Assembly (NCBI RefSeq): GCF_014200755.1
Contig: NZ_JACHCM010000003.1
Location: 124,001-188,000 of the forward strand
From: Rhodanobacter sp. ANJX3
Lineage (GTDB): Bacteria; Pseudomonadota; Gammaproteobacteria; Xanthomonadales; Rhodanobacteraceae
Length of the DNA stretch: 64,000 nucleotides
Direction of reading: 5' to 3'
A program made the translations under genes and the position numbers. Shown one piece after another: positions 23,546-32,011 of the stretch. Numbering within the stretch: the first letter of the stretch is position 1; each line of letters starts with the position of its first letter. The notes below the pieces were generated by a model. That model searched no databases. It was given only the letters and a program-made list of their open reading frames with translations, and was not told the origin of the DNA.

Positions 23546-24949
23546 TCAGCCCTTCTTGGCTTTCGTCAGCAGCTGATCCAGCAAGGAAATCGCCAGATCG
23601 ATCTCTTCGTGGGTAATGTTGAGCGACGGCGCGAACGTGATCACGTTCTTGTACCAGCCGCCCACGTCCAGCACGAGGCCGATCTTCTTGCCGTTGTGCT
23701 CCAGATCGCCGGCCAGGCCGATATCGACCATCTTGTCGAGCAGCGCCTTGTTCGGCGTGAAGCCGTCGTCCGTGCAGATTTCCGCACGCAGGGCGAGACC
23801 CAGGCCGTCGACGTCGCCGATTTCCTTGTGACGCTTCTGCAGGTCGCGCAGGCCGTCGAGGAAATGCTTGCCCTTGGCCGGCACGGTGGTTTCGTAGTCC
23901 AGCTCGTAGCCCATCTTGATCACTTCCAGACCCAGCGAGGTACCCAGCGGGTTGGAGTTGAAGGTCGAGTGGGTCGAGCCCGGCGGAAACACGGTCGGGT
24001 TGATCAGCTCTTCGCGCGCCCACAGACCCGACAGCGGATTGAGGCCGTTGGTCAGCGCCTTGCCGAACACCACGATATCCGGCGTCACGCCGAAGTTCTC
24101 GATCGACCACAGCTTGCCGGTACGCCAGAAACCCATCTGGATTTCATCGGACACCATCAGGATGCCGTACTTGTCGAGCACTTTTTTCAAGCCCTGGAAG
24201 AAGCCCGGCGGCGGGATCACGTAACCGCCGGTGCCCTGGATCGGCTCGACGTAGAACGCGGCGTATTCGCACTGGTTCGTCTTCGGATCCCACACGCCGT
24301 TGTATTCGGTCTCGAACAGGCGCTCGAACTGGCGCACGCAGCTGTCGGAATACTCTTCCGGCGTCATGCCCTTCGGACGACGGAACGGATACGGAAACGG
24401 CAGGAACATCGCGCGCTCGCCGAAATGGCCGAAGCGACGGCGGTAGCGGTAGCTCGAGGTGATCGACGAAGCGCCCAGCGTACGGCCGTGGTAGCCGCCT
24501 TCGAACGCGAACATCAGGCTCTTGCCGTTGCAGGCGTTGCGCACGATCTTCAGCGAATCCTCGATCGCCTGCGCGCCGCCCACATTGAAATGCACGCGAC
24601 CGTCCAGGCCGAATTTTTTCTTGGCGTCGATCGCGATGGTCTTGGCCAGCTCGATGCGGGTCTGATGCAGGTACTGGCTGGCCACCTGCGGCAGCAGGTC
24701 GATCTGGTTCTTCAGCACATCGTTGAGGCGCTTGTTGGCGTAGCCGAAGTTGACCGCCGAGTACCACATCTGCAGGTCGAGGAACGGCGTGCCCTCGGTA
24801 TCGAACATGTAGCTGCCTTCGCAGCCGCGGAAGATCTTGGGCGGATCAACATAGTGCACGGTATCGCCGAACGAGCTGTACTTGGCCTCGTCGGCCAGCA
24901 GCTGCGCGTCGTCGATCACGACCTGGGCGTTCTTGTCGAAAGCGTTCAT
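23546..24949 (-). CDS. Class III PLP-dependent aminotransferase
   Basis: 467 residues. Class III signatures: GCEGSYMFDTEGTPFLDLQMWYSA (N-terminal substrate region), FEGGYHGRTLGA, the D(E) pair in GILMVSDEIQMGF contacting PLP, and the Schiff-base lysine in VVFGKALTNGLNPL. Such enzymes move amino groups between omega-amino donors (4-aminobutyrate, ornithine, beta-alanine) and 2-oxoglutarate or pyruvate. The amino donor here cannot be read. The HAD-IB phosphatase gene lies 84 bases upstream on the same strand and is probably co-transcribed. A phosphatase plus aminotransferase is a familiar end of serine-like amino-acid pathways, which may feed the adjacent acyl/amine cluster (inference). Confidence 0.88.
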   Translation of the reverse strand: MNAFDKNAQVVIDDAQLLADEAKYSSFGDTVHYVDPPKIFRGCEGSYMFDTEGTPFLDLQMWYSAVNFGYANKRLNDVLKNQIDLLPQVASQYLHQTRIELAKTIAIDAKKKFGLDGRVHFNVGGAQAIEDSLKIVRNACNGKSLMFAFEGGYHGRTLGASSITSSYRYRRRFGHFGERAMFLPFPYPFRRPKGMTPEEYSDSCVRQFERLFETEYNGVWDPKTNQCEYAAFYVEPIQGTGGYVIPPPGFFQGLKKVLDKYGILMVSDEIQMGFWRTGKLWSIENFGVTPDIVVFGKALTNGLNPLSGLWAREELINPTVFPPGSTHSTFNSNPLGTSLGLEVIKMGYELDYETTVPAKGKHFLDGLRDLQKRHKEIGDVDGLGLALRAEICTDDGFTPNKALLDKMVDIGLAGDLEHNGKKIGLVLDVGGWYKNVITFAPSLNITHEEIDLAISLLDQLLTKAKKG

Positions 24950-25033
24950 GGGCGGGGAGTCCGTGATAATTCAAGGGAAATATTTAGAAGGTGTATCGAT
25001 GCCGAAGTTCAGCCGAATCCTGCGCTGGCTGGA

Positions 25034-25744
25034 TCAGTAAGGCACGCTGAGCGCGGGCTGCGGCGCGTGATCTTCCAGCAGGCTGCCGTCGAGCAGGCGC
25101 GGCAGCAGATCCAGCGCATCCTCGAAACCGGTGATCGGCGCGTACGGGATGCCCGCGGCGCGGCAATGCTCGATCAGGCGATGTTTGGCGAACACGAAAT
25201 CCACCCGATCCGCCGCGCAGAAATCCGACGCGCCGTCACCGATCAGCAAGGTCTTGGTGCCCGGACCTGACGCGCGGGCCTGGGCCACACAGGCGCACTT
25301 GCAGGTGCCGCTGCGGCAGCCGTCCGCCTGAAACGGCGAGGTCAGCTGCCACTGCTTCGGCGGCGGCGCCGGCGCCAGATGATTGGCGGCCAGCGGCAGA
25401 TCGTCCAGGCCATAGCGGCCGAGAATCTTGTGAATGGCGTAATCCAGGCCGTCGCTGACCACGCGGATCGGCACGTTGAGCGCGCGCGCCTTGGCCACAA
25501 AGCCCGGAAACGCATGGTCGATCCACAGGCCGGCCAGGTGCGTGTCCAGCTCGTCGCGGGTCATCTTCAGCAGATCGACCTGGCCGGACATGCACTCGCG
25601 CGAACCGATGCGACCGGCGCGCCAGTCCTGCTCAAGCACTTCCCAGCCCGGCTTGCCGAAACGGTCCAGCAGGGAGTCGATGACGTCCTCGACGGAAATC
25701 GTGCCGTCAAAGTCGCATAGGATGGTCCAGTTGGACAAGGGCAT
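25034..25744 (-). CDS. HAD-IB family phosphatase, MtnX/SerB-like
   Basis: 236 residues from ATG 25744 (MPLSNWTILCDFDG); an ATG at 25768 would add eight residues. HAD motif I CDFDGTIS, motif II Ser in VVSDGLD, motif IV GDGASDFCAA, with the helical cap inserted between I and II. A cysteine-rich insert, GCRSGTCKCAC, precedes motif III; it is seen in MtnX-like proteins and may bind metal. Expected to dephosphorylate a small phosphomonoester such as a phosphoserine-like or ketose phosphate compound. First gene of the minus-strand pair with the aminotransferase. Confidence 0.83.
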   Translation of the reverse strand: MPLSNWTILCDFDGTISVEDVIDSLLDRFGKPGWEVLEQDWRAGRIGSRECMSGQVDLLKMTRDELDTHLAGLWIDHAFPGFVAKARALNVPIRVVSDGLDYAIHKILGRYGLDDLPLAANHLAPAPPPKQWQLTSPFQADGCRSGTCKCACVAQARASGPGTKTLLIGDGASDFCAADRVDFVFAKHRLIEHCRAAGIPYAPITGFEDALDLLPRLLDGSLLEDHAPQPALSVPY

Positions 25745-25824
25745 CGGCTGTTCACTGTTGTAAATCATGTGTGAAGGATAGAAACCCTCCCTTTCGGCCT
25801 CCTTTCTCAAAAACTTAACGAACA

Positions 25825-26763
25825 GTGTCTAGGCTGCCTGGCGGCATGCATCTGCGTTCACGGTCAAATCGCCTATGCTTGGCTATCCCTTGCCCTGTAT
25901 GCATTCCCGACGTGTCTCTATTCGCTTTGCCCGAACCGCTCCTGCAACATTCATCCTTTCGTCGCATTCAGCTTTCCGCGTGGTTCCTGTCCAGTTGCTT
26001 GCTGGCAGGGCCGACCTGGTCGTTCGCCGGCGCTGCCGATACGGGCGATGTCACGCCGGACCCGAACGCCGTCACCCTGGCCCTGGGCGCCGGGGTGGAG
26101 CGCCTGCCGAGCTTTCCCGGCGCGAAATCGCATCGGAATGAGCCGATTCCCTACGTCGATTTCGAGTGGCCGGACCACGTCAGCCTGTCCACGCTCGACG
26201 GCCTGCAGGTCGATTTGATCGGCGGCAGCGTGCTGCACGGCGGTGTATTCGGCGATTATCAGTGGGGTCGCGATACCGATGATCTGAGCCCGCGGCTGCG
26301 CGAAAAGCTCAACCCGCTGTCGCCGCGCCTGACCGCCGGCGGCTATCTGGAGTGGCAGCTGACCAAGCAGATCGACGTCGGCACCAACCTCACTCATGAC
26401 ATCAACGGCGCGGGCGCCTATCTCAACGTCTATGCCGAGTGGGATCTGCCGAAGGTGTGGCTGATCGAGCATTCGCTGCAGGTTCGCTGGCAGGCAATGA
26501 ATGGCCCGGCGATGAGCCGCTTTTTCGGCATCACGCCAACCCAGTCCAGTCTGCTGAACGTGCCGAGCTGGCGTCCCGATACAGGAAGTCAGCTGGCCGA
26601 TCTGGAGTACGACGTCTTCGTGCCCACCAGCCAGCACACCGGCATAGCGCTGGCTCTGACCTACGGTCGCCTGCTCGGCAACGCCGCCGACAGTCCCCTG
26701 GTGACGCGGTTCGGCTCAGCGACGCAGATTTCCGAATCGCTGGCGTTCGTCTATCACTGGTAA
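25825..26763 (+). CDS. MipA/OmpV-family outer-membrane protein
   Basis: Up to 312 residues; the true start is uncertain because the signal peptide (about RRIQLSAWFLSSCLLAGPTWSFA) begins some 45 residues in, and a GTG at 25912 or another internal codon may be used. After cleavage, alternating beta-strand patterns (VTLALGAGVERLPSFPGA, PIPYVDFEWPDHVSL, LTAGGYLEWQLTKQIDVG) and a C-terminal FVYHW aromatic end indicate a small beta-barrel. MipA proteins interact with MltA/PBP1B; OmpV-like members respond to osmolarity. Divergent from the HAD phosphatase gene. Confidence 0.78.
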   Translation: MSRLPGGMHLRSRSNRLCLAIPCPVCIPDVSLFALPEPLLQHSSFRRIQLSAWFLSSCLLAGPTWSFAGAADTGDVTPDPNAVTLALGAGVERLPSFPGAKSHRNEPIPYVDFEWPDHVSLSTLDGLQVDLIGGSVLHGGVFGDYQWGRDTDDLSPRLREKLNPLSPRLTAGGYLEWQLTKQIDVGTNLTHDINGAGAYLNVYAEWDLPKVWLIEHSLQVRWQAMNGPAMSRFFGITPTQSSLLNVPSWRPDTGSQLADLEYDVFVPTSQHTGIALALTYGRLLGNAADSPLVTRFGSATQISESLAFVYHW

Positions 26764-26820
26764 TCGCCGGCTCGACCTCATCTGAAGCCGAAACGGCGCC
26801 GTGCGGAACCCGGCAACCGA

Positions 26821-27066
26821 TCAAGCCATGATCTTCGGCACGAACTTGCGGTAGATCCGTTCCATCAAAAACCAGGTCAACGCGCCGAACACGGCACCGC
26901 CGACAGACCACAACAGCGCGGATATCGCGATAAACCGCGCACTCAGATCATCGCGTTGGACGATAAATGTCATCAAGACAAACATGGTCAGGCCATAGGA
27001 CAGCACGCCTCTGAGCAGCACGAAACGTGTCATGCCGCCGGCCCTGGCTTTCTCCCAGCGGCGCAT
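26821..27066 (-). CDS. Small two-helix membrane protein
   Basis: 81 residues from ATG 27066, which has GAGGA eight bases upstream; ATG codons at 27081 and 27033 are alternatives. Two hydrophobic helices (about residues 17-34 and 44-66) separated by a polar loop (QRDDLSARF), ending with a basic tail (ERIYRKFVPKIMA). No family recognised. It lies convergent to the MipA-like gene and 88 bases beyond the start-side of the GDSL lipoprotein gene on the same strand. Confidence 0.6.
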   Translation of the reverse strand: MRRWEKARAGGMTRFVLLRGVLSYGLTMFVLMTFIVQRDDLSARFIAISALLWSVGGAVFGALTWFLMERIYRKFVPKIMA

Positions 27067-27154
27067 TCCCTTTGTCCTCATCCTTGCGACACCCCAATGC
27101 CGATGCTCGACGCATAGTGCTGCCGGCTCGGCTGCATCCAGTGGCGAAACCGTC

Positions 27155-27967
27155 TCACTGCGCCGATCCCTTCGCCATAGCCAGGGCGATAGCTACCCGG
27201 CCCATGGAATAGACGTAAGACTGCTGGATATCTTTGGAAAAAATGGCGCGACTCGTCGGCAACGGCGCAGAGAATTTCGAGTGCGGCGTAAACATCGGAG
27301 CATCGACCGAAAAGGAGGCGGCCGCAGGAAGGCTACCGAACAGCTGGCGGTACAGCAGCATGGACTCGAGCAGGATCAGATCGTGTCCGGGATGCAAACC
27401 GTCGGAATAGAACCAATTAGCGCTCGGCGCAAACGCGGTCGCGGCACGCACTCGCTCGGACAGCGGGACATAGGCCATGCAAAGCCGCTTTGCCGCGACA
27501 GCCTCGGTTTCAACCAGCACCTTCGATATCGGCGGGGCCGTTTGGTAGGTACCCATCAGGATCGGCGTGGCGCCCCGCTGGCGTGCAAGCTGCGTCAGCG
27601 AGCGCAACGCCATCTCGGCAGCCGGGCAGTAATCGGGCTTGGATGACGAACAGATAGCGTCGCCGCCCCGCTCCTGAAGTACGACGTAGTCATAGCGTTT
27701 TTCCTGCAGCGCGCGCGCCACCGAACCGTCCGCCACACGCTGAGCCAGGGGCGCGCCGCCTTCGACAATCATGTCGCTTTGCACGCGATGGCCGTTGGCT
27801 GAGGCAAGCCCATCCAGCACCGCAGGAAGGTTGCCCACATACGTCAGGCTGTTGCCGACAAATAAAACGTGCACCGGCGATTGGGCATGGGGCAAAGATG
27901 CACAGCCACTGCAAAACGGGGCGAGCATCATGAGGCCCAGAAGCAGTCGGCATTGGAGCTGGGGCAT
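27155..27967 (-). CDS. SGNH/GDSL-like hydrolase lipoprotein
   Basis: 270 residues from ATG 27967 (MPQLQCRLLLGLMML); the longer frame to 28015 adds an implausible N-terminus. Lipobox with Cys in FCSGC. SGNH block I is VLFVGNSLTYVGN (nucleophile Ser), block V DGLHPG supplies Asp/His; the block III N is probably in GTYQTAPP. Likely an esterase or acyl-hydrolase anchored in the periplasm or outer membrane. No operon partner; the amidase gene follows 123 bases upstream in transcriptional order on the same strand. Confidence 0.8.
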   Translation of the reverse strand: MPQLQCRLLLGLMMLAPFCSGCASLPHAQSPVHVLFVGNSLTYVGNLPAVLDGLASANGHRVQSDMIVEGGAPLAQRVADGSVARALQEKRYDYVVLQERGGDAICSSSKPDYCPAAEMALRSLTQLARQRGATPILMGTYQTAPPISKVLVETEAVAAKRLCMAYVPLSERVRAATAFAPSANWFYSDGLHPGHDLILLESMLLYRQLFGSLPAAASFSVDAPMFTPHSKFSAPLPTSRAIFSKDIQQSYVYSMGRVAIALAMAKGSAQ

Positions 27968-28089
27968 CGGATCAAATTTCCGCGAGGACAAAGACACCGA
28001 ACAGCATAAGATCACGGCGCGTCTAATAGCTTGTTCACGATCCCAGGCCGCGACGCTGCCGGTACAGCGATCGTCCCGGCAGCATCATC

Positions 28090-29889
28090 TCAAAACCCCG
28101 GCGGCCGCTCGCCCACCACGTCCATCGCCTGCTCCAGCGCCAGGCCGACCTGAGCGATGGTGCCTTCCTCGAATAGACGTCCAATCAGGGTCACGCCATA
28201 GGGCACGCGACGCGGTGGCGAAAAAGTGGGGAGCGGATGCTGGGGATCAGGCGCCCAATCGCTGCGCGCCTGAGAAACCTCGACGAAACCGGTGCGCAGG
28301 GTCAGCGACGGATGGCCGGTGTTGTTGCTGATCACCAGCATCTCGTCGCGCAGAGACGGCACCAGCAGCAGGTCCACGCTCGCCATCACGCGAGCCATCT
28401 CGAGAGCGACCTTGCGACGCAGCCGATCGGCCTGGACGAAATCCACCGCCGACAGAAAGCGCGATTCGCGAAACAGGTTGGGCCATGCGTCCGGCACCTG
28501 CATGCTGAGCTCGTCGGCCTTGCCGCTGAGCGTCAGCTCTTCGAAGGCAGCGGCCGACTCGGCAAACAGAATGAGATTGAGCGAATCGTACGGCCAGTCC
28601 GGCAAGCTGACCTCGGTGGGCACCATGCCGAGCTTGCGCATCGCTTCGAGCGAGGCGCGGTCGACCTCGGTGGCCGGATCCTCCTTCATCCATCCGGGAA
28701 AGTAGCCGACCTTGAGGCCTTTGACCGAAGCGCCCGCATCGTAGGCCAGATGGCTGGGCACGCTGGCCACGTCGATGCCGTCCGGCCCGCTGATGGAGTG
28801 CAGCACCAGCATGGTGTCCTCGACAGAGCGCGTCATCGCGCCGAGTTTGTCCAGGCTCCAGCACAGCGTCATCGCGCCGGTGCGCGGTACACGGCCGTAG
28901 GTCGGGCGCAGTCCGGTGACGCCGCAGCGCATCGACGGGCTGACGATGCTGCCACCGGTTTCGCTGCCGATGGAAAATCCGACCAGTCCGGCCGCCGTGG
29001 CAGCACCGGGTCCGGCGCTGGAACCCGACGATCCTTCCTGCAGCAGCCACGGGTTCATGGTCTGGCCGCCGAACCAGATGTCGTTGAGCGCCAGCGCGCC
29101 CATGCTGAGCTTGGCCAGCAATACGGCGCCGGCATCGTAGAGACGCTTGACCACGGTGGCATCGCCGGTCGGCACCCGATCGCGGAACGGTTCGGCGCCA
29201 TAGGTCGTGCGAATGCCCGCGGTGTCGAGCAGATCTTTCACGCCAAACGGAATGCCGTGCAGCGGCCCGCGGTACTTGCCTGCGGCAATCTCACGATCGG
29301 CCTGTGCAGCCTGGGCCAGCGCCTGCGTCTCCAACAGGGCGATGATGCAGCGCAACTGAGGATCGAAGCGCTTGATCCGTGCAAGATAAATCGTCGTGAG
29401 CCGGGTCGAACTGAGCTGGCGCGTGCGCACCCAGTACGACAGGTGCGTCACCGGCGCAAAGGCGATGTCCGCGTCGTTCGCCGGCAATGGGCCGGGGCTG
29501 CGCTGAGTCGGCGAGAAACGATCTGTCGCGGGGCCGGAGGTATGACCGGGCAGCATCGGATTCCACACCGTGGCCGGCGGCAGGGTGTCCTGCAACGCCA
29601 CTTTGCGCGGCCCCGTGCGCCGTTCGAGCATGCTCGCCATCGACGTGCGCCAGTTCGCCGCCGCCATCGCGCGCTGCACCGGCGTCAACGTCACCTGCTC
29701 CAGCTTCTCGGCCTCGGCGAATGTCGCCGCCGTAACCTCGGGGCCGACCGCCGGCGCGGTATTGAAAGCACCCGGCGCACCCGGTGGCGGCTTCGCCTCG
29801 TCGGCACCCTTCGCCTCGATGCGCGATGCCACGGCCAGCCCGAGCAGGCCTAGCGGCGCCTGGGCAAGAAAATCGCGACGCGTCTTCAT
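28090..29889 (-). CDS. Tat-exported amidase (amidase-signature family)
   Basis: 599 residues from ATG 29889 (MKTRRDFLAQAPLGL), a twin-arginine signal ending about residue 23. The amidase signature spans EGSSGSSAGPGAATAAG...GSETGGSI; the Ser-cisSer-Lys triad is Lys in PFGVKDLLDTAG, cis-Ser in SSGSSAG and nucleophile Ser in ETGGSI. An N-terminal extension of about 120 residues precedes the core. Hydrolyses an amide outside the cytoplasm; substrate unknown. Tat export of an amidase-signature enzyme is uncommon but is known for some xanthomonad secreted amidases. Confidence 0.88.
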   Translation of the reverse strand: MKTRRDFLAQAPLGLLGLAVASRIEAKGADEAKPPPGAPGAFNTAPAVGPEVTAATFAEAEKLEQVTLTPVQRAMAAANWRTSMASMLERRTGPRKVALQDTLPPATVWNPMLPGHTSGPATDRFSPTQRSPGPLPANDADIAFAPVTHLSYWVRTRQLSSTRLTTIYLARIKRFDPQLRCIIALLETQALAQAAQADREIAAGKYRGPLHGIPFGVKDLLDTAGIRTTYGAEPFRDRVPTGDATVVKRLYDAGAVLLAKLSMGALALNDIWFGGQTMNPWLLQEGSSGSSAGPGAATAAGLVGFSIGSETGGSIVSPSMRCGVTGLRPTYGRVPRTGAMTLCWSLDKLGAMTRSVEDTMLVLHSISGPDGIDVASVPSHLAYDAGASVKGLKVGYFPGWMKEDPATEVDRASLEAMRKLGMVPTEVSLPDWPYDSLNLILFAESAAAFEELTLSGKADELSMQVPDAWPNLFRESRFLSAVDFVQADRLRRKVALEMARVMASVDLLLVPSLRDEMLVISNNTGHPSLTLRTGFVEVSQARSDWAPDPQHPLPTFSPPRRVPYGVTLIGRLFEEGTIAQVGLALEQAMDVVGERPPGF

Positions 29890-30344
29890 GATGTCCCCTT
29901 CAATGAGATTGGTACGCGCGCTCAGGCGCAAAACGACTCCATCTCCCGAGTATTACTTGCCGCGCCACGTGAAGGCGAGGTGCGAGGTTAAAATAATCAG
30001 GGACTGCGACCTATGCTCCGATGCAGCCCGAACATATTTCCCTTATGTCAAAATCCGCTACCACTGACCAGCCAACGCTTTCCTGCGCTCGGCAATAACG
30101 CCTGCACCAATAATCGACGCACTCCGCACTTTATTTTGCAAATTTAAGATATTCACTTGAATGATGAAGGTCTCCTGCCAGCAAAAAGCATCGCATCCAC
30201 AATGATCGGGGGTCACCCAAAACCCTCGCAAAACTCAGCCTAACGAAAGAGGCGATTGAGCGGAGTCTTCATTAACAAACTATACTACGGCCGAGGGGCT
30301 TTAAAAATTTTGACGACGCATTAGACGCTTCCGAGGGAACCACT
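29890..30344. other. Gene-free AT-richer region with a candidate promoter
   Basis: About 455 bases between the amidase gene and a small membrane-protein gene, clearly richer in A/T than the neighbouring genes. No convincing frame. A TATACT -10-like hexamer at 30281-30286 lies 19 bases after TTGAGC (30256-30261) and about 58 bases before the TTG start at 30345; the 19-base spacing is long for sigma-70, so this promoter is tentative. Confidence 0.4.
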
Positions 30345-30650
30345 TTGAACGCAATTGCAAATACATTTCGCGGTTTCCTGAACATTACAGCATCGGGTGT
30401 ACTGCTGTTAATAGCGGTGGTGTCGTTCAATTCAATGACTAACGCCGCTCACAGCAACTCAAATTTTGAATCAGACGATATCGCGGGAATGGCTGTTTTT
30501 TTTGCACTTGCCTGCTTGAGCGGATATCTGGCAAAAAAATTCTCGATGCATCGTCCGAGGCACTCTTCGTCTACAGCATGCTCGATCTTGAACGCAATCG
30601 CCTGCCTGCTATTCGCAGGATCGCTGGTGTATTTTGTCACTCATCGCTAA
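30345..30650 (+). CDS. Small membrane protein, low GC
   Basis: 101 residues from a TTG start with a GAGGGA ribosome-binding site seven bases upstream. Three hydrophobic helices (about 14-30, 47-61, 80-97) and a Ser/Asn-rich loop (NSMTNAAHSNSNFESDD). Codon use is visibly more AT-rich than in flanking genes, as are both intergenic spacers, suggesting a small acquired or fast-evolving gene. No family recognised. Confidence 0.6.
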   Translation: MNAIANTFRGFLNITASGVLLLIAVVSFNSMTNAAHSNSNFESDDIAGMAVFFALACLSGYLAKKFSMHRPRHSSSTACSILNAIACLLFAGSLVYFVTHR

Positions 30651-30956
30651 GTGACAAGCCGTGCCGTGCCGGGGCTGGCGTCAGCGAGACTTGAAGCGTT
30701 CAGGCAAGTTGACTAATAGAGCTCACTTTATCGTGGCGTATCGAGCCACGAAGACGATATCGCTAGCGGCAACTGTTCTACGAATAATGGTCTGTTAAGC
30801 GACTTGATGAGACAAACCAAACAAGAAACTTCAGCCGACCTCTCATCAATGCAGCAATACCGAAATCCATCTTTTCACTATTCTCGCCCAAATCCGTAAT
30901 GGAGGCGGAATCACGAGACTATCGATTTCACGGACAGCCAGAGGAGTGCCGGCAAC
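30651..30956. other. AT-richer intergenic region with one short hairpin
   Basis: About 306 bases with no convincing gene. A 7-bp inverted repeat TCGTGGC (30731-30737), spacer GTATCGA, GCCACGA (30745-30751) may be a weak hairpin or protein site. Nothing else was found. Confidence 0.45.
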
Positions 30957-31271
30957 TCACCGATCATCCCGCGTCCAAACTGCCCCACCCTCTTCCTGTA
31001 CCGGAAAACTCGCGATCGGCTCATATGCCGGCGGCTTGGTGACGTTGCCGCTGCGCAGATCGAAGCGGGCGCCGTGCCGCGGGCATTCGACTTCGAAGCC
31101 GTGGACGTCGCCGCCGGCGAGTTCGCCGCCGTCGTGCGAGCAGATGTCTTCGATGGCGTAGAGGGCGCCGTCGATGTTGTAGACGGCGATGGCGGTGTCG
31201 CCGTCCCATACGACCTTGAACTCGCCGGGCAGGATCTCGCTGCGGGTACCGACCTTGATCCAGCCGTTCAT
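30957..31271 (-). CDS. Rieske-type [2Fe-2S] ferredoxin (non-haem iron oxygenase ferredoxin subunit)
   Basis: 104 residues from ATG 31271. Rieske cluster ligands are in CSHDGG (C-x-H) and CPRHGARF (C-x2-H), spaced as in stand-alone Rieske ferredoxins such as NirD/BphF-type proteins. Cytoplasmic, one-electron carrier. In many xanthomonads a protein of this kind is linked to the SUF operon; here suf lies 10 kb away, so that link is only a suggestion. The start overlaps the stop of the upstream GNAT gene by four bases (ATGA). Confidence 0.92.
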   Translation of the reverse strand: MNGWIKVGTRSEILPGEFKVVWDGDTAIAVYNIDGALYAIEDICSHDGGELAGGDVHGFEVECPRHGARFDLRSGNVTKPPAYEPIASFPVQEEGGAVWTRDDR

Positions 31272-31816
31272 GCGGGCTGCTTCGCGAAGGTTTTCACCAG
31301 CACTTCGAAGCGTAGGTCGGGGCGACGCGGAATGCCGAAACGCTCGTCGCCATACGGGAACGGCTCGTACTCCGCGGTGCGCAGATAGCCGCGGCGTTCG
31401 TACCAGGCGATGAGTTCGTTGCGCTGCTCGATCACGGTCATGCGCATGGCACGGCACTGCCAGCGTTCGCGCGCCAGTCGCTCGGCTTCGGCCAGCACCG
31501 CCTTGCCCAGACCGCCGCCCTGTTGGGCGGGATCGACGGCGAACATGCCGAAGTAACCGAACTTGCCCTGGCGTTCGACATGGCAGCTGGCGATCAGCCG
31601 ACCGTCGCGCTCGGCCAGCAGCACGCAGCTGTGCGGACGCTTGATGACGGCGCCGACGTCTTCGTTGTTGGTGCGCCGGCCGTCGAGCAGGTGCGATTCG
31701 GTGGTCCAGCCGCGCAGGCCGGACTCGCCGCGGTAGGCGGACTCGACCAGGGCGACGATGGCAGGAATATCGGCCGCTTCGGCGGTACGGAAAGAAAGGT
31801 CGACAGAGGTATTCAT
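31268..31816 (-). CDS. GNAT family N-acetyltransferase
   Basis: 182 residues from ATG 31816 (MNTSVDLSFRTAEAADIPAI); the ORF extension to 31921 lacks conserved sequence. Motif A is FGMFAVDPAQQGGGLGKAVLAEAERLA with the GGGLGK pyrophosphate loop; motif B is IEQRNELIAWYERRGY. Transfers an acetyl group to an unknown amine. Overlaps the Rieske gene by four bases, so the two are co-translated. Confidence 0.86.
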   Translation of the reverse strand: MNTSVDLSFRTAEAADIPAIVALVESAYRGESGLRGWTTESHLLDGRRTNNEDVGAVIKRPHSCVLLAERDGRLIASCHVERQGKFGYFGMFAVDPAQQGGGLGKAVLAEAERLARERWQCRAMRMTVIEQRNELIAWYERRGYLRTAEYEPFPYGDERFGIPRRPDLRFEVLVKTFAKQPA

Positions 31817-32011
31817 CCGCCGATGATAGTGCGGCCGCGGGCTCTTCTTCCATGTAATGCCATATGTCCCGTCAGGCACGTGGCGAGCCGCCCAAAAGCC
31901 GTGGACCATGACCTTCGACACTGTCTACCCCCGGCCCCGGTTGACTACGGTCGAGGATTAACTGCCCGGGCTCGGGCGATCGAAACGCGCCACGGCGCAG
32001 AGGGAAACTCC

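Noticed and set aside
21900-24110. 736-codon minus-strand frame covering acp and the ketosynthase
   Set aside because: The plus strand encodes complete ACP and KS with all catalytic residues; the antisense translation has no recognisable features.
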